A stretch of 64,000 bases of DNA, from assembly GCF_042654345.1 (NCBI RefSeq), contig NZ_JBHSGB010000006.1, positions 62,001 to 126,000 on the forward strand, read 5' to 3'. Position numbers and translations under genes: made by a program. The stretch is from Pararheinheimera marina (GTDB lineage Bacteria; Pseudomonadota; Gammaproteobacteria; Enterobacterales; Alteromonadaceae). Below, piece after piece: positions 41,639-49,545 of the stretch (positions are counted from its first letter, which is position 1; every line of letters starts with the position of its first letter). The notes under the pieces are model-generated. The model saw nothing but the letters and a program-made list of their open reading frames with translations, was not told the origin of the DNA and searched no databases.

Positions 41639-42124
41639 ATGAAACAACTGCTGACATTCGTTCTGGCAATCTGGCTGCCCGTCAGCTGGGCCGCCTTTGA
41701 AGTGCCTGGCAACGGAACTATGACCCTGGCCAAAGGCGAAGCACAGCCGTTGACCTTCAGCTTCGCCTACAAGCAGTCCAACAGCGGTTTTGTATTTCAG
41801 GCAGGTCGACAGCAGGTGGAAGTGGCCGACGTTCCGGACAAATATACCCTGGCGTTAGTGCTGCATCAGGACAAAGAGGTGTGGATCACCGACTGGGTCA
41901 ACCAACCTATCCAATCCTTTGATTGGACCATCGGCAGCTATCATTTGGTACTGGAAAAAAACAGCGACCCGAAAGATGCAGCCAAAGCGCGGGGTGGTTA
42001 CGTGCTGAAGGTGAATGACGACAAGTATTTCTTTCACAAAAACATGGCGCAATTGAAATTTCATTTCGACGCCAAGGGCTTAAAAGATCTCAGCATCGAA
42101 GGTATGTTCTCGCCTGGTCGTTAA
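41639..42124 (+). CDS. Exported protein of unknown function
   Basis: 161 residues with a clear cleavable signal (LLTFVLAIWLPVSWA). The mature part is beta-rich (FSFAYKQSNSGFVFQAGRQ, KYTLALVLHQDKEVWITDW, YHLVLEKNSD) without cysteines or a recognised motif. I compared it mentally with the DUF2057/YccT family because of location-style similarity but the motifs do not match. GGAGA precedes the ATG. Possibly co-transcribed with mltD; function not inferred. Confidence 0.7.
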   Translation: MKQLLTFVLAIWLPVSWAAFEVPGNGTMTLAKGEAQPLTFSFAYKQSNSGFVFQAGRQQVEVADVPDKYTLALVLHQDKEVWITDWVNQPIQSFDWTIGSYHLVLEKNSDPKDAAKARGGYVLKVNDDKYFFHKNMAQLKFHFDAKGLKDLSIEGMFSPGR

Positions 42125-42130
42125 CCTCTG

Positions 42131-42346
42131 TTAACTCTCTTTGTTGGTTGGTTCTTTCTGCAGCTGCAGTGCTGGCAACAAGCCCCACAGCATACAGACC
42201 AGCGGCGCCGCCCAATGAAACCACCAATGTAGCTCCCTGCTCTGCCCCTGCACTAACAACACTGCAGAAACAATCAGCTGAAAACTAAGCCCGGTCAGCC
42301 CACAATAAAACAAGGTTTTGTTTAACCAACGTACAGGTAACTTCAT
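42131..42346 (-). CDS. Small inner-membrane protein, unknown
   Basis: 71 residues from ATG 42346, chosen because GGGAG lies 6 nt upstream; an ATG seven codons earlier has no site. Two membrane helices are visible (FYCGLTGLSFQLIVSAVLLV and HWAAPLVCMLWGLLPALQL) with a short charged tail. No family recognised. It converges on the exported-protein gene with a 6-nt gap. Confidence 0.55.
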   Translation of the reverse strand: MKLPVRWLNKTLFYCGLTGLSFQLIVSAVLLVQGQSRELHWWFHWAAPLVCMLWGLLPALQLQKEPTNKES

Positions 42347-42393
42347 ACAAGCTCCCAACGGCATCACAGGCCGCCAGAGTACCGCAAATCAGC

Positions 42394-43032
42394 TTATTGT
42401 GCATCCAGCTGCTGTTCCGGTGCCGCCTGTAGAAATGCAGGCTGCTGCATACAATGCTGATAAATTTTCTGCAGTGTCGGGTAACCCGTCATATCCAGAT
42501 TAAAACGCAGCGCATTGTAAATTTGTGGTACCAGACAAAGGTCGGCCAAAGTCACTGAATTACCAAAGCAATACAGACCAGCACTGGCCTGCAGACGCTT
42601 TTCCAAAGCGCTAAAGCCGGTATGCAACCAATGATGGATCCAGGCCAGCTTTTGTGTTTCATCCACCGCCAGTGTACCGGTCAGGTACTGCAACACCCGC
42701 AGGTTATTCAGTGGATGGATATCGCAGGCAATATCCAGTGCCAGAGCCATCACTTGGGCCTTGAGCCATGGGTCCGCAGGCAATAAAGCGGGCTCTGGGT
42801 ACAGCGCCTCAAGGTACTGAATTATCGCCAGCGACTGGTTCAGGCTGCCCTGCTCCAGCTCAAGCGCAGGCACCAGTTCGGCCGGGTTACGTTGCTGGTA
42901 CCCTTCGCTATGCTGCTCGCCGCCATTGTTCAGCAAATGTACTGGTATCTGGTCGACTTGAATACCTTTAAGAGCAAGTGCGATGCGCACCCGAAAGGCG
43001 GCGCTTGAGCGCCAATAGGTGTAGAGCTTCAT
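42394..43032 (-). CDS. maiA: Maleylacetoacetate isomerase MaiA
   Basis: 212 residues from ATG 43032, where GGAGG lies at the right distance; an ATG four codons earlier is less likely. It is a zeta-class glutathione transferase that isomerises maleylacetoacetate to fumarylacetoacetate. The active-site segment reads YWRSSAAFRVRIALALKG; the serines are present while the cysteine of the mammalian SSCS motif is replaced by alanine, which is common in bacteria. NPAELVPALE and LADLCLVPQIYNALRF are also typical. An intrinsic terminator separates it from fahA upstream. Confidence 0.93.
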   Translation of the reverse strand: MKLYTYWRSSAAFRVRIALALKGIQVDQIPVHLLNNGGEQHSEGYQQRNPAELVPALELEQGSLNQSLAIIQYLEALYPEPALLPADPWLKAQVMALALDIACDIHPLNNLRVLQYLTGTLAVDETQKLAWIHHWLHTGFSALEKRLQASAGLYCFGNSVTLADLCLVPQIYNALRFNLDMTGYPTLQKIYQHCMQQPAFLQAAPEQQLDAQ

Positions 43033-43044
43033 CAGATCCTCCAT

Positions 43045-43070
43045 AAAAAAGGCTACCTTGCGATAGCCTT
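43045..43070 (-). terminator. Intrinsic terminator between fahA and maiA
   Basis: On the minus strand AAGGCTA, loop TCGCAAGG, TAGCCTT, then a run of T that leads straight into the maiA ribosome-binding site (ATGGAGG). It probably reduces maiA expression relative to fahA. Confidence 0.7.
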
Positions 43071-43089
43071 TGTATTTCTGCCTGGCCGG

Positions 43090-44106
43090 TTAGCCTTGCG
43101 CTTTAACCACTTGTTGTTCGATAGCACCAAACACGGACTGGCCATCGTTATCAAACATTTCAATCCGAATGCGGTCGCCAAACTTCATAAAAGCCGTTTT
43201 CGGCGCGCCATCACGGATAGTTTCAATCATCCGTACTTCGGCAATGCAGCTGTAGCCTACACCGCCTTCCTCTACGGATGTGCCCCAGTCTGTACCTTGC
43301 TTATTCGACACAGTGCCGGAACCAACCACAGCACCAGCGCCAAGGCGACGGGTTTTGGCCGCATGGGCCACTAACTGACCGAAATCAAAGGTCATATCCA
43401 CACCGGCATTGGGTTTACCGAAGAGTGTACCATTCAGATGAGAAACCAAAGGTAAATGCAGTTTAGCGTCTTGCCAGTCGGCGCCTAATTCCTCAGGTGT
43501 AACGGCAACAGGGCTGAACGCTGACGCCGGTTTGGACTGGAAAAAGCCGAAGCCTTTGGCCAGTTCATTCGGGATCAGGCCCCGCAACGATACGTCATTG
43601 ACCAGCATCACCAGCCGGATTTTTTCGCGCGCTAATTCAGGGGTAGCCGCCATCGGCACATCATCGGTGACCACGGCGACTTCACCTTCAAAATCGATGC
43701 CGTAGTCTTCACTGACCACATCAATCTCATCACGTGGGCCGAGAAAATCGTCTGAGCCGCCCTGGTACATTAACGGGTCGGTCCAGAAGCTTGGTGGCAT
43801 TTCACTGTTACGGGCTTTACGCACCAGCTCTACATGGTTGACGTACGCACTGCCATCAGCCCATTGATAAGCCCGCGGCAGTGGTGACTCACAAGCAGCT
43901 TGATCGAAAGCGGTTTCACCTGCCACGGCACCGCGGTTCAGCGCCTGATACACCTCTTGCGCCTGAGGAGCCAAAGTGCTCCAGTTATCCAGCAGTTGCT
44001 GCATAGTCACAGCGACGGCCGGAATGGCAACGCAACGGCTTAAATCCTTGCTGACCACAACCAGTTGGCCATCACGCTGGCCATTTTTTAAGGATGCTAA
44101 CTTCAT
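43090..44106 (-). CDS. fahA: Fumarylacetoacetase (fumarylacetoacetate hydrolase)
   Basis: 338 residues. It splits fumarylacetoacetate into fumarate and acetoacetate, the last step of tyrosine degradation. Seen: DFEGEVAVVTDDVPMAATPE (metal-binding Asp/Glu), LVMLVNDVSLRGLIPNEL, GFGFFQSKPASAFSPVAV and GAGAVVGSGTVSNKQGTDW. It belongs to the shorter bacterial group. The gene follows hmgA by 4 nt, so the two are likely co-translated. Confidence 0.93.
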   Translation of the reverse strand: MKLASLKNGQRDGQLVVVSKDLSRCVAIPAVAVTMQQLLDNWSTLAPQAQEVYQALNRGAVAGETAFDQAACESPLPRAYQWADGSAYVNHVELVRKARNSEMPPSFWTDPLMYQGGSDDFLGPRDEIDVVSEDYGIDFEGEVAVVTDDVPMAATPELAREKIRLVMLVNDVSLRGLIPNELAKGFGFFQSKPASAFSPVAVTPEELGADWQDAKLHLPLVSHLNGTLFGKPNAGVDMTFDFGQLVAHAAKTRRLGAGAVVGSGTVSNKQGTDWGTSVEEGGVGYSCIAEVRMIETIRDGAPKTAFMKFGDRIRIEMFDNDGQSVFGAIEQQVVKAQG

Positions 44107-44110
44107 TGAC

Positions 44111-45259
44111 TTATCCTTCCGCCTGTACAGGTTTAATTTTCCAGCTGTTTACGTAGTCCGGGTTTTCGGTGGCCATTGCCGCCGCGCCCATTTCCAGCGC
44201 ATCGCGGGTGTCCAACATCACTGCCACTTCATCGGTAAACTTCTTGCGGTACTCGCGACCGGCCTGAAATGCTTTCGGATGCGGACCATGGGTAAAACCA
44301 GCCGGATGAAAGGTCACCATGCCACGTTCAATATTGTCGCGGCTAAAGAAATCACCGGCGTGATAAAACAGCACTTCATCGTAGTCATCATTATTGTGAT
44401 AAAACGGCACTTTCAGAGCGCCCGGGTCGCTTTCAATCGGGCGAGGTACAAAAGTACAGACCACAAAACGTGATGCCACAAAAGTGGTATGCGCCGATGG
44501 CGGTAAATGGTAACGGTGGCTCATTAATGGCCGGATATCGCGCCAGTTAATCCGCATCACGGTTAAATCACCATGCCAGCCAATCGCATCCAGTGGGTTG
44601 TAGGGATAAGTCATCACCGACACCTGATTGTGTCGTTTGACCTGCACTTGAGTAGACTGCTCCGAATACTGCGCTTTAAAGGCCTCGTCAATTTTCGGGT
44701 GGTCCAGCATCGCCGGGTCAAAGATGGCGTGATTCCCCACCAGGCCTTTTTCCGGTAACTGATACGAATCGTTGGTCGCTTCAATCATCAGTAAGAACAA
44801 CGGCTCTGTCACTTCCAGCCGCCACATGGTGGAACGCGGGATCACCACGTAATCACCGTCGCGCAGTGTCAGGTGACCATAGTCGCAATAAAGCTCGGCC
44901 GAGCCCTCATGCACAAAAAGCAGCTCGTCACCGTCAGCATTACGCACCAGATACGGCATCGACTGCGTCAGGCGCCAGGTGCGCATTTTGCAGTGCGCAT
45001 TGTGCAGCAAAAACGGCACTTGCCAAGGCGACACATCCTGGTTGTCGCTGATGTTGTTAAAGTTAAACAACCGGGGTTTTAATGGCCCCTGCCAGTCACT
45101 CCAGCCGGTTGGGGCATGGGTGTGATGGAAATGCGCCGCCGGGCCAAAAAAGCCACTGCGGCCGGTTTCACGCTCATAAATGGCCTGCTCCGGAAAATCG
45201 GCATGGGCCTGACGTGAAATTTCGCCTTCTTTCAATGGAAAAGACGCCCACTTACGCAT
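44111..45259 (-). CDS. hmgA: Homogentisate 1,2-dioxygenase
   Basis: 382 residues from ATG 45259 (MRKWASFPLKEGEISRQAHA), which overlaps the hppD stop by 8 nt; a longer frame is read from inside hppD and rejected. Cupin-fold iron enzyme that opens the homogentisate ring to maleylacetoacetate. Seen: ARFNHTP-like GWSDWQGPLKPRLFNFNN, LLHNAHCKMRTWRL, FVHEGSAELYCDYGHLTLRD (20), and the iron-binding C-terminal VLFYHAGDFFSRDNIERGM and HPAGFTHGPHPKAFQAG. The homolog length (about 380) is that of the shorter bacterial branch. Confidence 0.9.
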   Translation of the reverse strand: MRKWASFPLKEGEISRQAHADFPEQAIYERETGRSGFFGPAAHFHHTHAPTGWSDWQGPLKPRLFNFNNISDNQDVSPWQVPFLLHNAHCKMRTWRLTQSMPYLVRNADGDELLFVHEGSAELYCDYGHLTLRDGDYVVIPRSTMWRLEVTEPLFLLMIEATNDSYQLPEKGLVGNHAIFDPAMLDHPKIDEAFKAQYSEQSTQVQVKRHNQVSVMTYPYNPLDAIGWHGDLTVMRINWRDIRPLMSHRYHLPPSAHTTFVASRFVVCTFVPRPIESDPGALKVPFYHNNDDYDEVLFYHAGDFFSRDNIERGMVTFHPAGFTHGPHPKAFQAGREYRKKFTDEVAVMLDTRDALEMGAAAMATENPDYVNSWKIKPVQAEG

Positions 45260-46328
45260 CTTGCAGCACTCCGCGACGGATCTGATCTTCTTCAATGGAT
45301 TCAAACAGCGCTTTGAAGTTACCTTCGCCAAAGCCTTCGTTGCCTTTGCGCTGGATAATTTCAAAGAACACCGGGCCAATCACGGTTTGGGTAAAGATTT
45401 GCAGCAGGATGCCATCTTTCATTGGAGCGCCGTCGATCAGAATACGCAGCTCTTTTAATTGCTCCAGATCTTCAGTGTGGCCTTCGACCCGGGCATTCAC
45501 ACGTTCGTAGTAGGTATCTGGCGTTGGCATAAAGTCCATGCCGCGCTCACGCAAGGTGCGGACTGTCTGGTAAATATCATCGGTGGTGAGCGCAATATGC
45601 TGAATGCCTTCGCCTTTGTATTCGCGGATAAATTCTTCAATCTGTGATTTGTCATCCGAAGACTCATTGATTGGAATACGGATTTTGCCGCAAGGGGCAG
45701 TCATGGCTTTGGACACCAGACCTGTCAGTTTGCCTTCAATGTCGAAATAACGAATTTCGCGGAAATTACCGATGCGCTCATAAAAACCGGCCCAGACCGC
45801 CATATTGCCACGGCGTACGTTGTGCGTCAGATGGTCAATGACCTCCAGACCCACCTGGTTTTTCGCCATGTCGTCTTGCCAGTTGTCGTAGAATTTAAAG
45901 TCCACGTCATAAACCGAGCTCTGGCCATAACGGTCAACAAAGTACAGTAAGCTACTGCCAATCCCGTACACAGCCGGAATATTCAGCTCCATTGGGCCCA
46001 CCTGGTTTTGGTAGTGCTTGGCGCCATTGTCGACCGCATTTTTCAGCGCAGCCGCGGCGTCTTTGACACGGAAAGCCATGGCACAAACGCTGGGGCCGTG
46101 CTCAGCAGCAAATTTTTCCGCCTGAGAGTTAGGCTCCCCATTGACGATAAAATTCACATCGCCTTGTTTGTACAGCCAGGCTTCTTTGGAGCGGTGTTTG
46201 GCGACTTCAGTAAACCCCAGCGATTTAAACAGGTTCTTCAGGTTTTCAATGCCCTGTTTGTCGGCGGCTGTGTACTCTACAAATTCAAAGCCATCGGTTC
46301 CCAACGGATTTATCGGATCGAACATCAT
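45252..46328 (-). CDS. hppD: 4-hydroxyphenylpyruvate dioxygenase
   Basis: 358 residues, two glyoxalase-like halves. It converts 4-hydroxyphenylpyruvate to homogentisate. Iron ligands: His in LEVIDHLTHNV, His in GEGIQHIALTTDDIY, and Glu in GPVFFEIIQRKGNEGFGEGN (20). Two possible ATGs at 46328 and 46325; GGAG upstream fits either. First gene of the hppD-hmgA-fahA-maiA run; a TyrR-like box lies about 110 nt upstream. Confidence 0.95.
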   Translation of the reverse strand: MMFDPINPLGTDGFEFVEYTAADKQGIENLKNLFKSLGFTEVAKHRSKEAWLYKQGDVNFIVNGEPNSQAEKFAAEHGPSVCAMAFRVKDAAAALKNAVDNGAKHYQNQVGPMELNIPAVYGIGSSLLYFVDRYGQSSVYDVDFKFYDNWQDDMAKNQVGLEVIDHLTHNVRRGNMAVWAGFYERIGNFREIRYFDIEGKLTGLVSKAMTAPCGKIRIPINESSDDKSQIEEFIREYKGEGIQHIALTTDDIYQTVRTLRERGMDFMPTPDTYYERVNARVEGHTEDLEQLKELRILIDGAPMKDGILLQIFTQTVIGPVFFEIIQRKGNEGFGEGNFKALFESIEEDQIRRGVLQDA

Positions 46329-46434
46329 AATTCTCCTGCAGTTGCACCCTGTAATTTTGGCTTATCTTGCTTGTTGCGATAAAAAAAGGAAGATGCGGTT
46401 GCAATGCAGGCTTCACCGAGAAAAACCGGCTTTT

Positions 46435-46452
46435 TGTACAGTTCTGCTGACA
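46435..46452. promoter_or_regulatory. Candidate TyrR box upstream of hppD
   Basis: On the minus strand TGTCAG, 6 nt, TGTACA compared with TGTAAA-N6-TTTACA: 4/6 and 5/6, keeping the two most conserved bases (G at 2, C at 17). Confidence 0.35.
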
Positions 46453-46479
46453 AAACGATGCTTTTTCAAAAAAATGCTG

Positions 46480-46509
46480 AAAAAAAGCTCCGAAACAGGG
46501 TTCGGAGCT
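46480..46509 (-). terminator. Intrinsic terminator of tyrR
   Basis: AGCTCCGAA (46486-46494), ACAGGG, TTCGGAGCT (46501-46509); on the minus strand it is followed by a T-run. It lies between the tyrR stop and hppD and is also followed by TTTTTT on the plus strand. Confidence 0.75.
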
Positions 46510-46542
46510 GATTTTTTGTATCCATAGCACTACAAAGCGTGG

Positions 46543-48105
46543 CTAAATTTTTACGCTTTTCTTGCTGATGCCGTAATCACGCAGTTTATTCGCCACAGCC
46601 GTATGGCTTAACCCGAGTTTTTTGGCCAGTTGGCGTGAACTTGGGTAGGCAGGAAACAATTTTCGCAGTAAATCCGCCTCAAAGGCTTTGACCGCTTCAT
46701 CCAGGGTGCCTTCAAAATCCTTTTCCAGGTAGCCCAGATCGCTGGTGTAACTGGGTAGCTGCAACTGGTCTTTATCCAGCTCATTGCTTTCAAGCAGTGT
46801 CACAGCACGGTACAAGGCATTTTCCAGTTGCCGTACATTGCCAGGCCATGGGTAATGTTGCAAAAAGTGCTCGCAGGCTTCGGTTAACCTGGGAGACTTG
46901 CGGCCCAGACGCGCGGCAAAGCGGGCAATAAAATGCTCGGCCAATGGCACCACGTCTTGCTTACGCTCGCGCAGCGGCGGCAAGGTCAGGCTCAGCACAT
47001 TAAGGCGGTAGTACAAGTCCTCACGGAATTTTCCTTCCTGTACCATGCTGGGTAAATCTTTTTGCGTGGTGCAAATCACCCGTACATCCACCCGCACTTC
47101 GTTTTCGTCGCCAACCCGGCGGAAACAACCATCCTGCAAAAAACGCAGCAGTTTGGTTTGCAGTTCGCGGGACATCTCTCCCACTTCATCCAAAAAGACC
47201 GTGCCTTTGTTGGCTTGTTCAAAAATGCCTTTTTTCGCATCAGTGGCGCCCGGCATCGCATTGGGGCCATGACCAAAGAGTTCGGATTCAGCCACATTGT
47301 CGGGCATCGCCGCCATATTGACTGCGAGGAAAGGTTTGCCACTGCGGCCGCTTGCAGCATGGCAGGCGCGCGCCAGCACTTCTTTGCCGGTCCCTGTTTC
47401 GCCCATAATCAAAATGGGTGCGTCCAGCTGTGCCATTTTTTTCGCTTCCCGCACCACTTTTCGCATCAGATTGCTGTGCGCATGCAGATTGTTAAAGCTT
47501 TCCTGATCGCCTTTTTTAAACACCACCATCTGCTCGCCCAGGCGGCTCTCGGATTTCAGATTGAGCACAGCGCCCGCCAGCGTTTCCTGCTCCTGCTCAC
47601 CGGGCACCATTACCGGCAGCAAATCGGCAATAAACTTTTTGTTCTGAATTTCCACCCGTCGGGTCTGCGCCAATACATCGTCCCCTTCCAGCCAGCGGCT
47701 TAAATTGAACCCTTTCAGCAAAGGCGTCAGCAGATGCCCTTCAACTTCATCCCGTTGCAATGACAAGGCGTCCAACGCGGCTTCGTTGATAATGGTGACA
47801 TGGGCTTTGCTGTCAACGGCAATAATACCGTCCGGTAAAGTGCGAAGCAGGGTCGTCAGTTCGTTGTGCTCACGCTCTGAAGGCAAAAAAGCTGTGGTTT
47901 TCACATCATCCACGCCTGCCAGCCGACGAATTTTCGCCATCAGCTCCTGAAAGGTGCCGAACTCAATACCGGGGAATGACACATAGATACGGCCCTGCAA
48001 CGGGTCGACTTCGATACCGCGTAAATCAAGCTGATAGCTGACCAGGATTTGCAACACTTCCTGGGCTATGCCCAGTCGGTCCTGGCAATGGATTTCTAAC
48101 CTCAT
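46543..48105 (-). CDS. tyrR: Aromatic amino-acid regulator TyrR
   Basis: 520 residues from ATG 48105 (MRLEIHCQDRLGIAQEVLQI), the usual TyrR start. Domains: ACT (1-75), PAS (about 80-190), AAA+ with Walker A GETGTGKEVLARACH and Walker B TVFLDEVGEM, and a C-terminal helix-turn-helix LAKKLGLSHTAVANKLRDYG. The GAFTGA loop that contacts sigma-54 is replaced by FGHGPNAMPGATDAKKG, as in true TyrR proteins, which regulate sigma-70 promoters. It probably controls the neighbouring phenylalanine/tyrosine degradation genes with tyrosine or phenylalanine as effectors. Confidence 0.95.
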   Translation of the reverse strand: MRLEIHCQDRLGIAQEVLQILVSYQLDLRGIEVDPLQGRIYVSFPGIEFGTFQELMAKIRRLAGVDDVKTTAFLPSEREHNELTTLLRTLPDGIIAVDSKAHVTIINEAALDALSLQRDEVEGHLLTPLLKGFNLSRWLEGDDVLAQTRRVEIQNKKFIADLLPVMVPGEQEQETLAGAVLNLKSESRLGEQMVVFKKGDQESFNNLHAHSNLMRKVVREAKKMAQLDAPILIMGETGTGKEVLARACHAASGRSGKPFLAVNMAAMPDNVAESELFGHGPNAMPGATDAKKGIFEQANKGTVFLDEVGEMSRELQTKLLRFLQDGCFRRVGDENEVRVDVRVICTTQKDLPSMVQEGKFREDLYYRLNVLSLTLPPLRERKQDVVPLAEHFIARFAARLGRKSPRLTEACEHFLQHYPWPGNVRQLENALYRAVTLLESNELDKDQLQLPSYTSDLGYLEKDFEGTLDEAVKAFEADLLRKLFPAYPSSRQLAKKLGLSHTAVANKLRDYGISKKSVKI

Positions 48106-48193
48106 AAGCAACAACCATGTTTAAGTTCAGGTTAGGCCTATGATACGGCAGGGTAAGCAGAAGAAACCAGAGTAAATTGTAAAGAATTATGCA

Positions 48194-48224
48194 CGGCTCC
48201 GCGCCTTTGCCAGCAACGGAGCCG
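48194..48224 (-). terminator. Hairpin after phhB
   Basis: CGGCTCCG (48194-48201) and CGGAGCCG (48217-48224) form an 8-bp stem with a 15-nt loop just downstream of the phhB stop. There is no strong T-run on the minus strand, so termination strength is uncertain; it separates phhAB from tyrR. Confidence 0.5.
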
Positions 48225-48231
48225 CTTTTGC

Positions 48232-48573
48232 TTAGGCACTAAGCAGCTGGTCTGTTTTGGCGGCGCAAATAAAGTCGTTTTTATGCAGGCCTTTAATTGA
48301 ATGGGACCACCAGGTCACAGTCAGCTTGCCCCACTCCAGCAACAGTGCAGGATGATGGCCTTCTGTTTCAGCCAGCTCCGCCACTTTGTGGTGAAAGGCC
48401 CAGGCTTGTTTGAAGTTTTTAAACTTATAAACGCGCTCCAGCTGCAGAATGTCATCCCGTACCACAGGTGTCCAGTCCGGGATCTGACGGATTAACACCG
48501 CCAGTTCGTCGTCGCTGACTCGTGGCGCATCGGCACGGCAGGCTTCACATTTTGCTTGGGTTAAATCAGACAT
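48232..48573 (-). CDS. phhB: Pterin-4a-carbinolamine dehydratase PhhB
   Basis: 113 residues. Recycles the pterin cofactor used by phenylalanine hydroxylase. Motif: AETEGHHPALLLEWGKLTVT (20) with the conserved histidines, then WWSHSIKGLHKNDFICA. Extended N-terminus (CEACRADAPRVSDDELAVLI) as in other bacterial PCD proteins. It follows phhA by 25 nt. Confidence 0.95.
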   Translation of the reverse strand: MSDLTQAKCEACRADAPRVSDDELAVLIRQIPDWTPVVRDDILQLERVYKFKNFKQAWAFHHKVAELAETEGHHPALLLEWGKLTVTWWSHSIKGLHKNDFICAAKTDQLLSA

Positions 48574-48598
48574 GAGTATTTTCTCTTTTTCTCAGCAT

Positions 48599-49399
48599 TT
48601 AGCTGGCTTGTTTTTGTTTAGGAGGAAACTTGGCAGCATGCAGCCCCAGCGATTTCGCTTGTTGCACCAGCGCCATTAAATCCAGCTTGGAAATATCAAA
48701 CAGATCATCAATCGACTGCAACATAAAGTACACCGGCTGCATAATATCGATGCGGTATGGCGTCCGCATCACATCGAGCGCGTCAAAGCGATGGCGTTCT
48801 GGCACTTCAGATGCAAAGGCATATTGGGTTTCGCCTGGTGAGGACAAAATACCACCACCGTAAATCCGCAGCCCCTCAGCGGTATTAAGCAAGCCAAATT
48901 CAATGGTAAACCAGTACAAACGGGCCAGATACACCCGTTCCTCTTTACTGGCGGCCAGGCCCAGCTGGCCGTATCTGTGCGTAAACTCGGCAAAAGCCGG
49001 ATGCGTCAGCATGGCGCAGTGGCCGAAGATCTCGTGGAAAATATCCGGCTCCTGCAGGTAATCGAACTCTTCCCTGCTGCGGATAAAGGTTGCGACCGGA
49101 AATTCTTTATTGGCCAGCAACTGGAAAAAGCGGTCGAAGCTAATGAGCGCCGGTACTTCAGCACAGCGCCAGCCGGTGCTTTGTTCCAGCACCGCATTTA
49201 CCTCAGCTAATTGCGGAATGCGGTCCTGTGGCAAATTCAGTTTCTTTAAGCCATCCAGGTATTCATTGCAGGCTTTGCCTTGGATGCAAGACAGCTGCCG
49301 ACTGATCAGTTCTGACCAGATCTGGTTCTCTTCGTCGCTCCAGTGAATGACGCCTTGCTCATCCGACTGCCTGGATACATAACTGCTGCTTTTACTCAT
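48599..49399 (-). CDS. phhA: Phenylalanine 4-monooxygenase PhhA
   Basis: 266 residues, the usual bacterial length without the regulatory domain. Iron ligands are the two histidines of FHEIFGHCAMLTHPAF and the glutamate in LYWFTIEFGLLNTAEG; the pterin-binding EPDIFHEIFGHC segment is complete. It hydroxylates phenylalanine to tyrosine, feeding the catabolic genes downstream. A sigma-70 promoter (49458-49486) and a TyrR-like box (49528-49545) lie upstream. Confidence 0.96.
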   Translation of the reverse strand: MSKSSSYVSRQSDEQGVIHWSDEENQIWSELISRQLSCIQGKACNEYLDGLKKLNLPQDRIPQLAEVNAVLEQSTGWRCAEVPALISFDRFFQLLANKEFPVATFIRSREEFDYLQEPDIFHEIFGHCAMLTHPAFAEFTHRYGQLGLAASKEERVYLARLYWFTIEFGLLNTAEGLRIYGGGILSSPGETQYAFASEVPERHRFDALDVMRTPYRIDIMQPVYFMLQSIDDLFDISKLDLMALVQQAKSLGLHAAKFPPKQKQAS

Positions 49400-49457
49400 A
49401 ACTACCCTGGTTTGAAATTTTTTACTGCGGCCTTCGGCCTGCTTATTGTCGCGGCCG

Positions 49458-49486
49458 ATACTAGTGGATTGGACCGCGACTGTTAA
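49458..49486 (-). promoter_or_regulatory. Sigma-70 promoter of phhA
   Basis: On the minus strand TTAACA (49486-49481), 17-nt spacer, TAGTAT (49463-49458). Confidence 0.6.
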
Positions 49487-49527
49487 CCCATGGTTGTGGA
49501 GTGCCCCGCCCGGCCGCTTGGTTATTT

Positions 49528-49545
49528 TGTAAAATAAACGCTACA
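49528..49545. promoter_or_regulatory. Candidate TyrR box upstream of phhA
   Basis: TGTAAA, ATAAAC, GCTACA: 6/6 and 4/6 to TGTAAA-N6-TTTACA, with the invariant G and C in place. It is about 40 nt upstream of the phhA -35, a position used for TyrR activation. It also abuts the end of the methionine gamma-lyase gene. Confidence 0.45.
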
